In this document: positions 20,854 through 32,600 of the stretch, one piece after another
Layout: each line of letters starts with the position of its first letter
Position numbering within the stretch: position 1 is the stretch's first letter
Source: Gracilaria gracilis
Lineage: Eukaryota > Rhodophyta > Florideophyceae > Gracilariales > Gracilariaceae
Assembly: GCA_030374805.1 (NCBI GenBank)
Contig: JARGSG010000253.1
Coordinates: forward strand, 40,583 to 104,582
Length of the DNA stretch: 64,000 nt
Direction of reading: 5' to 3'
Program-made: the position numbers and the translations under genes
The notes under the pieces: generated by a model
Seen by the model: the letters and a program-made list of their open reading frames with translations, nothing else
The model's database searches: none
What the model was told of the DNA's origin: nothing

Positions 20854-20917
20854 TGACCTCATATGAGGTCATTTGACCTCATATGAGGTCAGTTGTCAAA
20901 TAGACACTAGAGGACGG
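20854..20917 (-). repeat. piggyBac right terminal repeat with tandem palindromes
   Basis: Two copies of TGACCTCATATGAGGTCA at 20854-20871 and 20874-20891 are separated by TT, followed outward by ATAGACACTAGAG, the reverse complement of the left-end motif. Confidence 0.75.
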
Positions 20918-21043
20918 CTAACCTTGCTAACATATGTTAGTACAGTATCTTTCTGCGGTTCGCCTCCTTATCGATAAGCTGGATATTTGACCAATTATGT
21001 TGAACATGCGCAAAAGTGAGAAAACACGACTTGCCAACTTGTA

Positions 21044-21072
21044 CCTTCCAGGTCAGGGTATTGTTGAACACA
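21044..21072 (+). repeat. Left terminal inverted repeat, 29 bp
   Basis: Perfect inverted match to 23859-23887; preceded by TA. Confidence 0.95.
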
Positions 21073-21405
21073 GGCTAATGTTGAACAGCAAAAGCTACCG
21101 AACAGACTAGCCCTTTACGGTTCTCAGTAGCCTCTTCAGAGCGGCTCTTCGCTCTCCATAAGATGGGATCTCCCTTTCTTCCTCACAGGAAGAGACCAGA
21201 AGCCGAAAGCGCGCCTTTTTTTGAACTCCATACCTCTGTATGGAGTTCCAACAGCCCCAACAATGAGAATTCAACTCAGGGAGAAAACCGCGCTCAGTTC
21301 AAACAAAAAGGGCGCCATTACAAGCGCCAAGCTGCTCCCTTATAAGGAGATGTAAGGCCTTTACGAAAGTCGTGTCATTCTTTGCGATGCTTTCTACCGA
21401 CCGCG

Positions 21406-23723
21406 ATGGTTACACTCTCGATGCGTAAGCAATCTCAAGTCTTCAAACGTAGGCAAGTTGCAGAAAACACGAGGCGACAACAACGCCAAAGTGCTATAGA
21501 GCTCTTGACGCAACGGGTCCCGTTTCGACGGATTGCAGCGCTTACTAACCTATCTCTTGGGACAATTTCATCCATCAATCAGAGAGTCATGGAGGCCAAA
21601 TCTAAGAAAGTATCATACCAAGACGACGACTACGGTCTAACAAGAGGGCGTCAGACGGTACTCACGTACGATGAAGAGCGCATAATTGTAGACAGATTGA
21701 AGAAAGTAGCGAATCACGGCTTCGCGGTAAACAAGGACACCCTGAAGGCAATAGCGGCAGAAATAGCCAATGATGGCAGAGTGGGGTTCCGCAATGAATA
21801 TCCGACAGATGATTGGGTTCGTAGCTTCCGTGCGCGACACAGAGACCTAACTTGTCGAAAAATGGAAAACAAAGAAGCCGCAAAGCTGGCCGCAGAAGAT
21901 CCTGAGCACGTAAAGACTTACGTCAATGCTTTAAAAATGTGCGAAGTTGACTACCCTGGTATGCTTGATGATCCCGACTGTATCTAGAACATGGACGAAA
22001 TTAGAGTTAGTATTAGCGAAAGCGAAACTGAGAAGGGATTTGTAGCATCTGACACTCACCATGGTGGCTTTCAGATGACCTGTGACACTCAAGGAAAGCA
22101 TCTCACAGCAGTCGTTGTTGCTTCCGCCTCTGGGTATGTTCTGCCACCGTTTTTCATTTTCGCAGGTACGTATACCATGTCGCGGTGGTTTGAGCCGCTT
22201 TCGGAAGATATCTATAAAGACGAATGTGGATCGCCACACTTGCTGCACGAAAAGATTGGTTTCCAAAAGACAGTTTTGTTCTCGGAACGGAGAACGGCTC
22301 CATGGTGAAAGAGCATATACATTTTGTCATTGACCACATCCGCACCCACGCTAAAAAGATCTTGAAAGGCCGCCGAATGCTGCTAACGCTGGACGGACAT
22401 AAGTCCCGCAATGGGCACGATTGGCTGTCTTGTGCACAAGATAGTAACATGTCAGTCTGTCAAAGCCCCGCTAACACTTCACATTTTCTCCAGGCCTGCG
22501 ACCAGGACATAAACAGGCAATTCAACAAAACCGTCAAGGCCACATATGCCCACCTTAACAGAAAGGCTTTTCTAGACTTCGGAGATTTGGGAATTAAACT
22601 TAAACTTGGTGTAGCCGGCTTCAGGGCATTGACCGGATCTGTAGTACGAGAGGCATTCGCTGCTGTGGGATTGTGGCCGATGGACTTCAGATTCCACCGC
22701 TGGGCGGAACACAAATGGAACGGAAAAGGTAAGGTTGATGAAGGTCGTCAAGAGAGGTCACAACGGAGAGCTGAGAAGAGGGAGTGGGAGGAAATTAAGA
22801 ATGTCGTAAGCGCCTCCAAATCTATATCCTCGGGGCTTCGAGAAGTCAAAAAGATAGCGTTACAAGGTCGTGAACGAGTGGAGGAAATTGTTGGGAGGCG
22901 AACTCCTACCAAAACGCAGGTTGCTAGTACTGGCGCAGCGACAATGGACAGGACCACGATCGCAAAGGGGGCTCCTGCTGTGTATCTTACACACGGGGAG
23001 CTCATTGCAAAGCGCGTAGAAGCGCAACAAAAAGCCGCAGACGAGGTGGATGCCAAGAAGAAGCGCAAGGAAGAGGCCGCGCTAGAAAGACAACGTAAAG
23101 CAGAAGAGGTTGCCCGTATAAAAAAGGTTAAGGAAGAAGAGAAGTGTAAGAAAAAGTGGGAGAGTGAGGAGGCAGCAACGATAAAACGCAGTCTTCGGGA
23201 AGAGAACTTGAAGCGGAAGGCGGCAGAGAGGGAAGCAAAGAGACAGAAGAAGGCTGGTTCGAGAAAGACCAGCCAGGTGAACTCTAAAAATACTGGTCAG
23301 AACCCCCGTGCCTCCAAGCAGCTCCAAGACAATCAGACAGTTGAAAGCAGTGGTGTACCGTGCGCAGTGGCCTCATTATCAGGCAATACAGAGAAAGAAA
23401 ATTCCAGAGGAGGTAGCGAGGAGCATAGTGACACAGGCTTGGTGCCCTTGTCGGAAAGGCTGGGGATTTCGTCTCGGAATTGTGAGGAAAGCTCTACGGA
23501 CGAGGAGGCAGACGAAAGTGCGTTCATCTTGCTCAACATGGCCAAAATGGACACAAGGCTGGCTGACACACACAAGGTGGTCTATCACGACTCTGTTGGC
23601 GACCAGTCGTGTTTAGACGACGCATCGTGGCGAGATTGGATGTTGGTTGATAGGCGGACTGGTGTTCAGTATAGCCCTGGGAGCTCAGGCACCGAAGAGT
23701 CTGACGGGGAACCGGGGAATTGA
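21406..23723 (+). pseudogene. pogo-like DDE_1 transposase, stop codon and frameshift
   Basis: From the ATG at 21406 the protein has a helix-turn-helix region (LLTQRVPFRRIAALTNLSLG) and a CENP-B-like DNA-binding part (YPTDDWVRSFRARHRDL). The DDE domain follows: the first Asp lies in NMDE, just after an in-frame TAG at 21985-21987; the second in RMLLTLDGHKSR; the third in LQACDQDINRQFNKTVK. A frame change around 22,225-22,305 joins the two halves. After the catalytic domain (ALTGSVVREAFAAVGLWPMD) there is a long Lys/Glu-rich coiled-coil-like segment at about 23,030-23,260 and an acidic Ser-rich tail ending at 23,723. The second half remains open for 499 codons, which suggests fairly recent loss. 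Confidence 0.88.
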
Positions 23724-23858
23724 GAATTGCGAGTGAAAACGCCGGCGCTTTAGTGCCATTTCTTGCTGAAGTCTTGCGGACTCCTAGAGCTGTTCTGGCA
23801 GCAAATTTGTTTTTAAATCGAATCACTGAGCGTTTCGTTTTGGCTCAATGACGCGAAT

Positions 23859-23887
23859 TGTGTTCAACAATACCCTGACCTGGAAGG
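23859..23887 (-). repeat. Right terminal inverted repeat, 29 bp
   Basis: Perfect inverted match to 21044-21072; followed by TA. Confidence 0.95.
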
Positions 23888-23889
23888 TA

Positions 23890-24412
23890 GATACTGTAGC
23901 AGTCATTTCAAAGTGCCTAAGGTTGGCCCATCCTTTTCAATTATTCTTATTATACATACCAAATAATATTTATATTATGCCAATGTTGGGAATTAGTTTT
24001 GAAAGATACTTAGAGATACAAATCGATATCTATCTACAAGGGCACAGATCCAACTCGAGAGCCCCCGATTTGCTCAGCTGGTTTACAGTTTGAGATAGAT
24101 ATCTACGCATTACAAATTGAGATGTATCTACCCGGGTATCTACGATGTGTGAGGTAACTTTTTGCATTTCTTTAGTTCTAAACACAGCCAACAATCTGTG
24201 GTTGACGGCAGAATCGCCTTTTGAGTTCCTTGTTACGGTCCTACACCTCTGAAGAAAACGCTGGCTGCACGATTGGTTCTCGTTCGCTGGCGTTTCAGAG
24301 GAGCTCTCGTGTTGAAGCGGAAGGAAAGGAGGTAGTCAAATTCGATCAGAAAGGTACCGTTGGTACCGGCTCTGTTCGGTTACTCTTTGCTCTGATTGTT
24401 TCTCCTTTGCAG
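23890..24412. other. Noncoding interval
   Basis: AT-rich sequence containing AGATAGATATCTA-like motifs near 24,010-24,110. No gene is seen. Confidence 0.35.
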
Positions 24413-24908
24413 TGCGGGGTTTGGGGCTTCACTTCCGCCTCCATTGCGCATAACGTGTAAAACCGACAGAGTGACTGACTGTTCTGGTACAGACAGGGAA
24501 CGCTACGACTTCACAAAGGATACCTATATACCGTACGCTGGTCAAACATCATATGCCATTGAGCTCACTGCAAAACCAACTTCCACCGCATACGTGGCCC
24601 ACGAGTGTTCCACTTTTCTGGCAGAGACGGGCGGCCACGCGTCGGTATCAGTGACGTCTAGGTTTCCGTCAGGGGCACGTCCAAACCTGTGCAGCGACGT
24701 CTTTGATTTTGAGAACAAAGCATCCTCGGTTTTGTGCGAACAGTTATCGGAATTTAGTAGCGTCAGGACCGGAGGCATACAAAGTACATTTCACTGCAGA
24801 CCCGTGTCATTCGGAGCTGGAGCACGTCCATTTGGGACGAAGTGCTGGCAAGTCACGCTTCAAAATATATTAGTTAGAAATATTGAACAAACAAGCCGTT
24901 CGAAGTAG
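24412..24908 (+). other. Possible exon or gene fragment, secreted-like, unknown
   Basis: A 165-codon open stretch follows an intron-acceptor-like sequence (pyrimidine tract then TTTGCAG ending at 24411). There is no ATG at its start, so it would need an upstream exon, which I cannot find with confidence. The product has about nine Cys and is Thr/Ser-rich (TSYAIELTAKPTSTAYVAHE). It has no recognised domain and may be a decayed fragment. Confidence 0.22.
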
Positions 24909-25379
24909 AGACAATGGTCTAAGATCGGTTATGTGAGCAGAACTGATGCTTTGCTGAGAAGTTGTAGCATTCTTCCTTGCGTTAAAGGTTAGACATCGCC
25001 ACTCATCCTCTGTTTCATTCTTCGTTCGGCAGGTAGCGTTGTTCTCCATTTTCTCAAACACTGTCTCTTCTTTATCTCCGTTGTACTCCAATAACGATGA
25101 CGATCACAATGGCGCTGAAATCCAGAGAACTCATTACAACTACAGAGCCGCAGATCTGCCATAGAACAGACCATGTCCCGCAAACAAACGAATCATCCAG
25201 CTCAGCCCTGTTCAATTTGGCTCATCTACAGGTAGTGTTTCAGGCGGGACATTGCAGCGGTTCAGCTGCTTCGCTTGGTAAAAACCAGTCAGAATAAAGT
25301 TTATTGGATGTGCTACACTCAGAACCGGTTCTTCGTGCTGATGGGTTCCCAAGACGCCCTCTGAACATGGAGAAAGGGG

Positions 25380-26237
25380 AAGCACGAGAAGAAACGGTAT
25401 GCAGTCAAAGTAGGTGGAGCAATGGTCCAACCCAGCGAATGCGCTCGTTTTCTAGGGGTGCTGCTCGACTCACCCCTCAATTTCAAAGCACACCTAGACC
25501 TTGTTTGCTCCAAATACAGAAAACGAAGCAATCGTATGCACTGTCTTACACGGAAGTCCTGAGGAGTCAACTGGAACACTATGGACACGGTGAGAAACGG
25601 CTTTGCTGAACCAATGGCAGCGTATGCCGCAGGATTCGTCATACCCGACGCCATAAGTTCAGAAATCAAAGCCCTTGAGGTGCCTCGGAACGAAATGGTG
25701 CGCATAGAGACAGGGTGCGTCTCGTCGCCACCCGTTGCAAAGCTTCGAGCTCTTGTGCAACTACCGGGTATGACAGATGTCACGAGGGCAAAAGCAGCAG
25801 TTCTTTATGAAAAAATCGCTTAGACAACGCGCACGCACCACTGCTGCTCGAGATTCCCCGCCTTGTGCCAACCCGGATTCGAAAAAAAGGTCCACCCTAA
25901 AGCGTTTGGCGGAAGCCCCCTCCGCGGAGAGAGGGATCTCGCTACTGCAGCATCGAGATCTACTGCCAGAAGACGTCGTCCTGCTCTCCCTGCTAGGTGT
26001 GAATTTTGCAGCTACTCCGTGCAGTTAGCAAGACACGCCGGACACACCAGATGCAGCGAATCACGCCCATCCTCAAAGGCGGGCCTCCAGGTGACATTGA
26101 GATATGTTTGTATAGATAACCCTGGAACGGAAAGAAAGAACACAAACCGCGCCAGCTGCTACGCACACAAGGTGTTCAGCCTTGCTCCCTATTTGGGCAT
26201 AGCAGTGGCAAAACCCTCCGACAAGGCGGACACTTAA
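25380..26237 (+). pseudogene. LINE (non-LTR retrotransposon) remnant, RT C-terminal part
   Basis: Fragments in several frames resemble the region downstream of the RT catalytic site of LINEs: VGGAMVQPSECARFLGVLLD then SPLNFKAHLD around 25,410-25,490. Next comes a part corresponding to the thumb (EVPRNEMVRIETGCVSSPPV, with AKLRALVQLPGM) at about 25,675-25,770. A Cys/His segment (CEFCSYSVQLARHAGHTRC) at about 26,010 resembles the CCHC element near LINE C-termini. Stops and shifts separate all pieces. The catalytic RT core and the endonuclease are missing. The remnant is cut off near 26,328, where the LTR of Ty3 element A starts. Confidence 0.6.
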
Positions 26238-26328
26238 CATGCGTAGCTCTGAACGGCCTCTTTCTGACTTACAGACGAAGGCTGAAACTGGAAATCGGGG
26301 TGCCAAAAGTATGGAATCCACTGAGGGT

Positions 26329-27124
26329 TGTATAGCAACGCCCTTTGCTGTACTTAGCCGTTTTTACGAGTTATGTACACCTCATTAGTGATGGTAGCAC
26401 TTGGCTCTCTTTAGGAGGAGATATTGGACCCTTCGTACAGGATGATGGCATCCAAACTGGATCTTGGGACCCTTGGCAAGATGAGTACAAATAATACACG
26501 TGTGCGTGTGGAATGCAACCAGTGTAGAGAAATTCCTAGATATAATTTACTTTATTTAGTGCACGACCTTACAGTCGGATGGCCGACGCCATAGTATATG
26601 ACTTGGTGATCTTGGGACATCCCGGTGAAGTAAACGCTAACAAGAGAGTGTTTGGCTCTGACTCAGGAACCCCTGGTACTCGGAAAACTGCTCGCAGAGA
26701 GCCGACTCCTTGCGCAGAACTAGTACCCACCTCGTGGAGCTTCCAGCACGTCCACCATCGGTGTTTCCTTTTAACCACGTGTGTGTTTGTGTTCTTCGCC
26801 TGTATTGTACAGGTATCGCTCCCCCGCATACCGGTGTCGCCTTTTTGTCTTGTCCTGGCTTTGATCGTTGCCTTTCCAGTCGCGATCCGTGTCCCCACTA
26901 TCGTGTGCCCCCGTTCCACCGCTCTGACGTCATCACCGACTCCGTCGCCGTATAGATCCGACTTCTTGGTTTCTACGCCTGTTCGCTCGTCGTGACGGTG
27001 AGTCCGGGTCTTACAGCTGGCTAGCGCACTCACCACAGGTGGCTCTGTTCGCCGCGCTAACCTCGCTAGAAGAAGGCCCCGAATACCTTTGTGTGTCTTC
27101 TCCCTGCCAGGGTTTTGCACCAGA
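26329..27124 (+). repeat. Element A 5' LTR
   Basis: Starts TGTATAGCAACGCC and ends near TTTTGCACCAGA, where the 3' copy has CACCACA. It aligns with 35612-36407 over its whole length. Confidence 0.85.
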
Positions 27125-27127
27125 AAC

Positions 27128-27146
27128 TGGTCTCCTGACCTAGAAG
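27128..27146 (+). other. Primer-binding-site candidate, element A
   Basis: TGGTCTCCTGACCTAGAAG begins three bases after the 5' LTR. Element D has the same sequence with two changes at the same offset. TGG pairs with the CCA end of a tRNA; which tRNA is unknown. Confidence 0.6.
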
Positions 27147-27416
27147 TCAAATTCTCATCCTTGTCTGGATTGGTCAGTTGAAGAACTTGCTTTCCGACTT
27201 CAATGTCGTGTGCGGACTCAGAAGCTTTCTGGTTACAGCGCCGTTGACCGATAAGAACGTGTTATCGATCGCCGGCTTTGTTCCAATTGGATTGGGTATC
27301 ACACAGCATCGATTGGTTGTTGATATCCCTGGTGAGTGTGGGACACTCATTTGAGGTTAATTTGTTTGGTTGTAAGGACTGCCCCAGTTCTCGGTTTACT
27401 GTTTTCTCGGACGACG

Positions 27417-29160
27417 ATGGGATCCGGCAAAAATTCGAGCCCATCTAAGGCGAGATCAGTGGGCGCGGACCTACCCCCGCGTTCGCGGTCTGTACCCAAA
27501 ATCCCGGAGGAAGCAAGGAAACCCGGAACCAAGAAGCCGTCTGCCCCGTCATCGGTGCCCCCAGTTGCTGGTCCGTCGGGTGCTCCGCTTAGGAGCTCCG
27601 TCCCCGCCACTGCGGATGCTGGTGCGCTCGTTGCCGAGTTGGAATCACAGGTGAGAACCCTGGTGGCTCAGTCCTGTTTAATGCAGAGTTCTCACGCTGC
27701 CCTCGCCAGCGAGGTCGATGCTCTTCGTAAGAAAGTGGACGCCGCTCTCATTGGAGGTGCATCAGAAGATCTATGTACTCTACGGAGGGATGTGAACTCT
27801 CTCTTGGAGGCTTTAACCCGTTACCCTGGCTTTACAACGGACGTGGATGTGAAATTTAATCGCATCCTAGCCCTTCTCGAGACGTTGGAATCGACCCTCA
27901 TCGCGGACGAACCGGCCGTATACGCGAAGGTGGAAGGTTCACACCGTGAACGCCGTCGCGAAAGCGGAAAGAAACACCCTAAGAAGAGGGAACAGAACGA
28001 CTACGACTCGGATTCGTCCCGGTCATCAGTTCACTCTAACCGCTCTGCGGACTCATCTTCTTGAACTCGTCACATGACGGTGAGCATCATGCCCGTTCGG
28101 CCCATTTGCGCCACTCGGACGCCACCCGTGATGAGATTCGGACCGGACAGAAGGGAAGAAAGCACTCTGGTTTGAAGGAACTGAGGCCTACCAATCCCTT
28201 GTACAAGAGGCTCTTATGTTACCGGTACTACCGTTTGGGAGATTCCAGTTTGAATCGCACACCCCGTGGTACGGGAAAGGTGAAGGATTGCATCAAGAAG
28301 ATGGCTTTGTCGTTCCATGACCAGTATTTCACTGGGGAGGACCCGATTCTCGTGTTGGATTTTCTGGAGGCAAACATCCTCTGCAAGAGTGAGGGCCAGG
28401 CTTACATAGCCCTACCGTATTTCTTACGTGGAATCGCTGAAGATCAATTCAACTCTGTCAGAGGTTCATCACGCGCCTCTGAGGGAGGGGTCACTTGTTG
28501 GCCAGAAGCTGTTCAATATCTCCTACGCTCGTAGGCTACGGGAACTGCCATCCAGGAGGCTACTCTCGCCTTACGCCACACGAAACAACGCCCGAAAGAA
28601 ACGGAAACCGAGTTTTCAGTTCGACTGAATAAGGCCTTCCACCGCTGTGACAATGTTTATACCGCTAGCGAGCGTTGCACGATGTTTATCGACGGATTGA
28701 TCCGGCTATTCGCACCCTGGTCTCTCAACGACGTGAGGACAAAAGGAGGGTTACTTACCTTGAACTGGTACAGTACGCGAAAGCGGAAGGAGACGCTCTA
28801 AGGGCTCGCTCCGGAAACCGGGTTATATCCAAGGCCTTGCACCTTGAGGCCGCCCCGTCGTCGGTTTTCATACTGCCGCAAGTGTACACTCGTCAGGAGG
28901 TTGATAGCCTGCATTTGCCCCACGATGAATTCGGTTCAATCCCAACAACGGAGTTGCCGTCGACCACGGAGCCTTCTTTGCAAGAGTGTGACCACCTGCT
29001 CTATGCAGACCGTTTCCGAGTTTGTGGTCCGCAAGTCCCGTTCGCTGGTAATCGTTACCAGAGACCTGGATGGGTGGACCCGCGTGCGGTGAAGTTTCAG
29101 AACAACCGGAATGCAGAGGTATTCCAGAAACTAATCTGTTATCTTTGCTACAACCACTGA
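27417..29160 (+). pseudogene. Element A gag, frameshifted
   Basis: The ATG at 27417 opens a Ser/Pro/Lys-rich N-terminus, then a coiled-coil-like part (VAELESQVRTLVAQS) and an acidic-basic Ser tract. A shift near 28,060 leads to the capsid-like core (DPILVLDFLEANIL; CWPEAVQYLLRS), with an in-frame TAG at 28,532-28,534. Another shift near 28,690 leads to RRVTYLELVQYAKAEGDALR. The zinc knuckle reads CYLCYNH-stop-HTSPNC at about 29,140-29,180, a CX2CX4HX4C motif with a TGA inside. The same order of blocks occurs in element B. Confidence 0.82.
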
Positions 29161-29670
29161 CATACGTCTCCGAATTGTGTCCTCAAGATGAGAGAGATGC
29201 CCAAAGCTGTGGTGAATTATGAATTACTAACTCCGGAAGAACAGGCGTCAATGCCCATCACCGCGTATTTGCGTGCTAAGACTCAGTTCCATCGCACGCT
29301 TACACCGACTCAGATTGCTGAAATGCGTCACTCTGGTTCTTCCCAGGTCAATGTTTCTCCCATAGCACTGGTGTCGGCCACCGCGGCTGCAAACCGTTCT
29401 GCTGCTGTTCTGCAGGTTACTACCCAAACACCTGAAGCGCAGAACGCTATTTCCGTTGGAACGGATACCACTCAGTTAAACTGAGTGGGGGAGTCTCCAT
29501 TGCAGAGGCGCCCGAGTGGAGGCCCAAGGCGCCCAAGGCGTCACTGGCTCTCTCCCCGGTCAAGATGCTATCAAATAACACGGCCAAAACAGACGTGGAC
29601 TCAACCACCCTTGGTGTGTTACGTCGCCCGTAGAGACGGTACAAGAACAACCGGATCCCGGACCGAGTAA

Positions 29671-32600
29671 TTGGTTACGGCCAAGAGGAACTACAAAATT
29701 TTTGCAGATCTTGGCCTTCCCACCCAGTATATGGTGCGTCATCTGTCTATTTTAGACACAGGTGGAGACCCCAACTTCATTGTTGAATCAATGTTACCAC
29801 CGGAGGTGCGTTCGACTGTTCGTCAAGGACCCGTCATGGACGTTGCCGATGCTGACAGCAACCCGTTGAGAACGACTGGTATGGTTTCTCTCGTTATACG
29901 GATTGGTCACTGTGTTGTACAGCTCGAATTTGTCGTCTGTAAGACGCTAGCTGCCCCCATCATCTTGGGATGTGATTTCTGCGACCGCTTCGTCGAAGCG
30001 ATTCGACCGCGGAAACGCAAGGTTGAGATGAAAGATGGTTCGGTTGTGCCGATTGTACGTCGCTCTATCTGGCGTGCCTCAGATAAGCTGGTACCACTCC
30101 CTGCCCCTTTACAGGACTCAATCCCACCAAAGAAGTCACCGAAACTTCGGTTAGCACGACAAGTCTCCATCCCACCTGAATCACAGGCATAGGTGAACGT
30201 CACCGCTGCTCCACTTGGATTGCGGGTTGTCCAACCGCTCGCCTCATTATATGAGAAGCACCAAATCGCTTTGGCGCATGGAGTTGTTCACATTTCTAGT
30301 GAACACCCTTTTCAGGTCTTGATTGCCAACTTTAGAACGAAGCCCCAGTATCTGGTGAAAAACCAAGTCATCGGTACTGTACTTCCACACCCAACGGCAT
30401 TAATCCCCACCAAGGTGTCAGCCGCCGAAGTCCTCGGGATTATCGAACCATCAAGTGATGCTTCTCACCATAAAAAGGTGGAGGACGGTACAATTCCGCT
30501 CGCAGATCGTGACAACACGAAAGATTCGGAAGTGAAGGCCGTCCCAACGAGCTACGATAGGCTCGACCCTGTCAAGGAATTAGAAGAGTGGGACCTCGGA
30601 CACGTTCCCGAGTAACACCGCGAGAAGTTGCGAGACATGTTGCGTGAGTTCACAGATATATGGGATGGATCTCTTGGAGAGGTTTCTACCACGGAACACC
30701 GGATTGATTTGTTACCCGATTCGAAACCAGTTGCTCAGCACCCTTATAGGGCAGGCCCAAAGGCACGGGAAGAAGAACCGTCTCAAGTGGACAAGATGCT
30801 CTGCGCAGGCGTGATTGAACCGGCTCAGTCACCGTGGGCATCCCCAGTCGTACTGGCTCCGAAACCAGATGGGTCCTGGCGTTTTTGCATTGACTATAGA
30901 CGTCTAAATACAATCACCGTAAAAGACGTGTACCCCATACCTCGTATGGACGAGTACATCGATTCACTCGGTGAAGCAACCGTGTTCTCCACGTTGGATG
31001 CGAACTGGGGATACTGTCAAGTACCCGTTCGACCGGAAGACCGAGATAAAACAGCCATTGTATGCAACTCAGGACGGTACCGCTTTAAGCGTATGCCCTT
31101 CGGCTTAAGAAATGCACCCGCTACGTTTCAGCGTGCCTTGGATATACTCCTTGCTCGTTTTAAATGGCGGAGCTGTCTCGTCTATCTCGACGATATCATA
31201 GTCTTCTCAAACAATGTGGACGATCACCTCGAGCACGTCCGGGAGATCATAACCACGCTTCGTGATGCAGGAGTAACTCTCAAGTTGAGGAAGTGCGAAT
31301 TCTTCACCGAATCGGTTAAGTACCTCGGGCATATCATACGTTCAGGACGGTTACTAATCGAGCAGGCACGAGTGAAGTCGCTCAAAGATGCAAAGCACCC
31401 CCCAACTCAGACCGAGCTACGGTCCTTCCTGGGCTTGTGCAACGTCTATCGACGATTCATTCCTAGCTTCGAAAAGATATCGGGACCCCTCAACGAACTT
31501 CTTCGGAAAGGACAACCACCAAAACTGGAGCCCCTTATACCCGCGCAAGCGGAAGCCTTCAACTCTCTCAAGGAGGCAGTAACCTCAGCACCGATCTTAT
31601 CGTTGCCAAAAAACGAACTACCTTACACCGTAGATACGGACTCGAGTGCCTACCAAATCGGTTGTGCTTTGTTTCAGACAACACTCGATGGGGAACGGAA
31701 ACCAATTGGTTATTGGTCCAGGACACTCAACGTTAATGAACGCAACTATTCTGTATCAGAGAAGAAATGTCTCGCCATGGTATGGGGTCTTCAGACACTA
31801 CGTCCATATCTAATGGGTACCCACTTCACCGTTAACACGGATCACTCTGCGTTACGTTGGCTCATGTCAATCACGGAACCATCCGGTCGCCTGATGCGTT
31901 GGCGCCTCCGGCTGGCCGAGTTCGATTATGAAGTCACCTATAAAGAGGGAAGTCTTAACAACCACGCGGACGCCCTCTCACGCCTAGGAACGGAAGGCGA
32001 AGCCCTCCCCGTCGACGACGATGATGAAGATATACCATGCTTTCTCCTCGAAGAGGATGACGTGGACCACGACCTGATATCAGATGACATCTGTGATGAT
32101 ATCCTCGTTGCTAACGGTAGCGATCCGGATCCCGGTTCATTCATCCCGATCACCCCCGAAGAGATGACTTGTGAGCAATTCGGTGACCCGTTTTAGATAA
32201 GCGCCCAACTGATGGGTGATGCAAACATTCCTTTCGGAGTCAACACTCAAGGTTACTTGGTCAGGATTGTTAAATCTTCCCCTCAAATTGTGGTTCCCCA
32301 CTCTTTGCAGTCGAGAGTGCTGCATCTCTCTCACTGTTCGAAAGTGGCTGCTCACCCTGGTGCTAGAAAGTTGTACACGTCACTGCGCCGGGACTTCTAT
32401 TGGCCCGCATTGGCACTGGACTGCTACTCCACCGTCAGGACGTGTACGCACTGTTCTCGTGAACGAGTTAAACTCTGCCGTCATGAGAAGAAATTAACAC
32501 TGTTCCCAGCACGGGCCCCCCTTGAATTTGTTCCCGTTGATATACTCGGAGAGTTCGCCCGGACTTCCCGTGGAAACAATTATCTGCTCGTCATTACGGA

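Larger units (their letters stand above)
11642..20917 (-). mobile_element. Decayed piggyBac-family DNA transposon, split by an LTR retrotransposon
   Basis: The transposase is on the minus strand (18599-20682). The left end begins CC after TTAA and includes CTCTAGTGTCTAT, followed by palindrome TGACCTCATATGAGGTCA. The right end, read on the opposite strand, begins CC next to TTAG (plus strand CTAA at 20918-20921) and also has CTCTAGTGTCTAT followed by the same palindrome, twice. Removing the retrotransposon at 11701-18077 and one AAAAT copy brings two palindromes together at the left end as well. The matching ends, the TTAA-type site and the transposase agree on family. The right TTAA copy has one mismatch. 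The uninterrupted element would be about 2.9 kb. Confidence 0.85.
21044..23887 (+). mobile_element. pogo-like (Tc1/mariner superfamily) transposon with perfect TIRs and TA duplication
   Basis: A 29-bp repeat at 21044-21072 (beginning CCTTCCAGGTCAGGG) recurs perfectly inverted at 23859-23887. TA flanks both sides (21042-21043 and 23888-23889), the target duplication expected for this superfamily. The 2,844-bp element encodes one transposase on the plus strand, interrupted by a stop and a frameshift. It lies 126 bp beyond the piggyBac right end. Confidence 0.93.
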
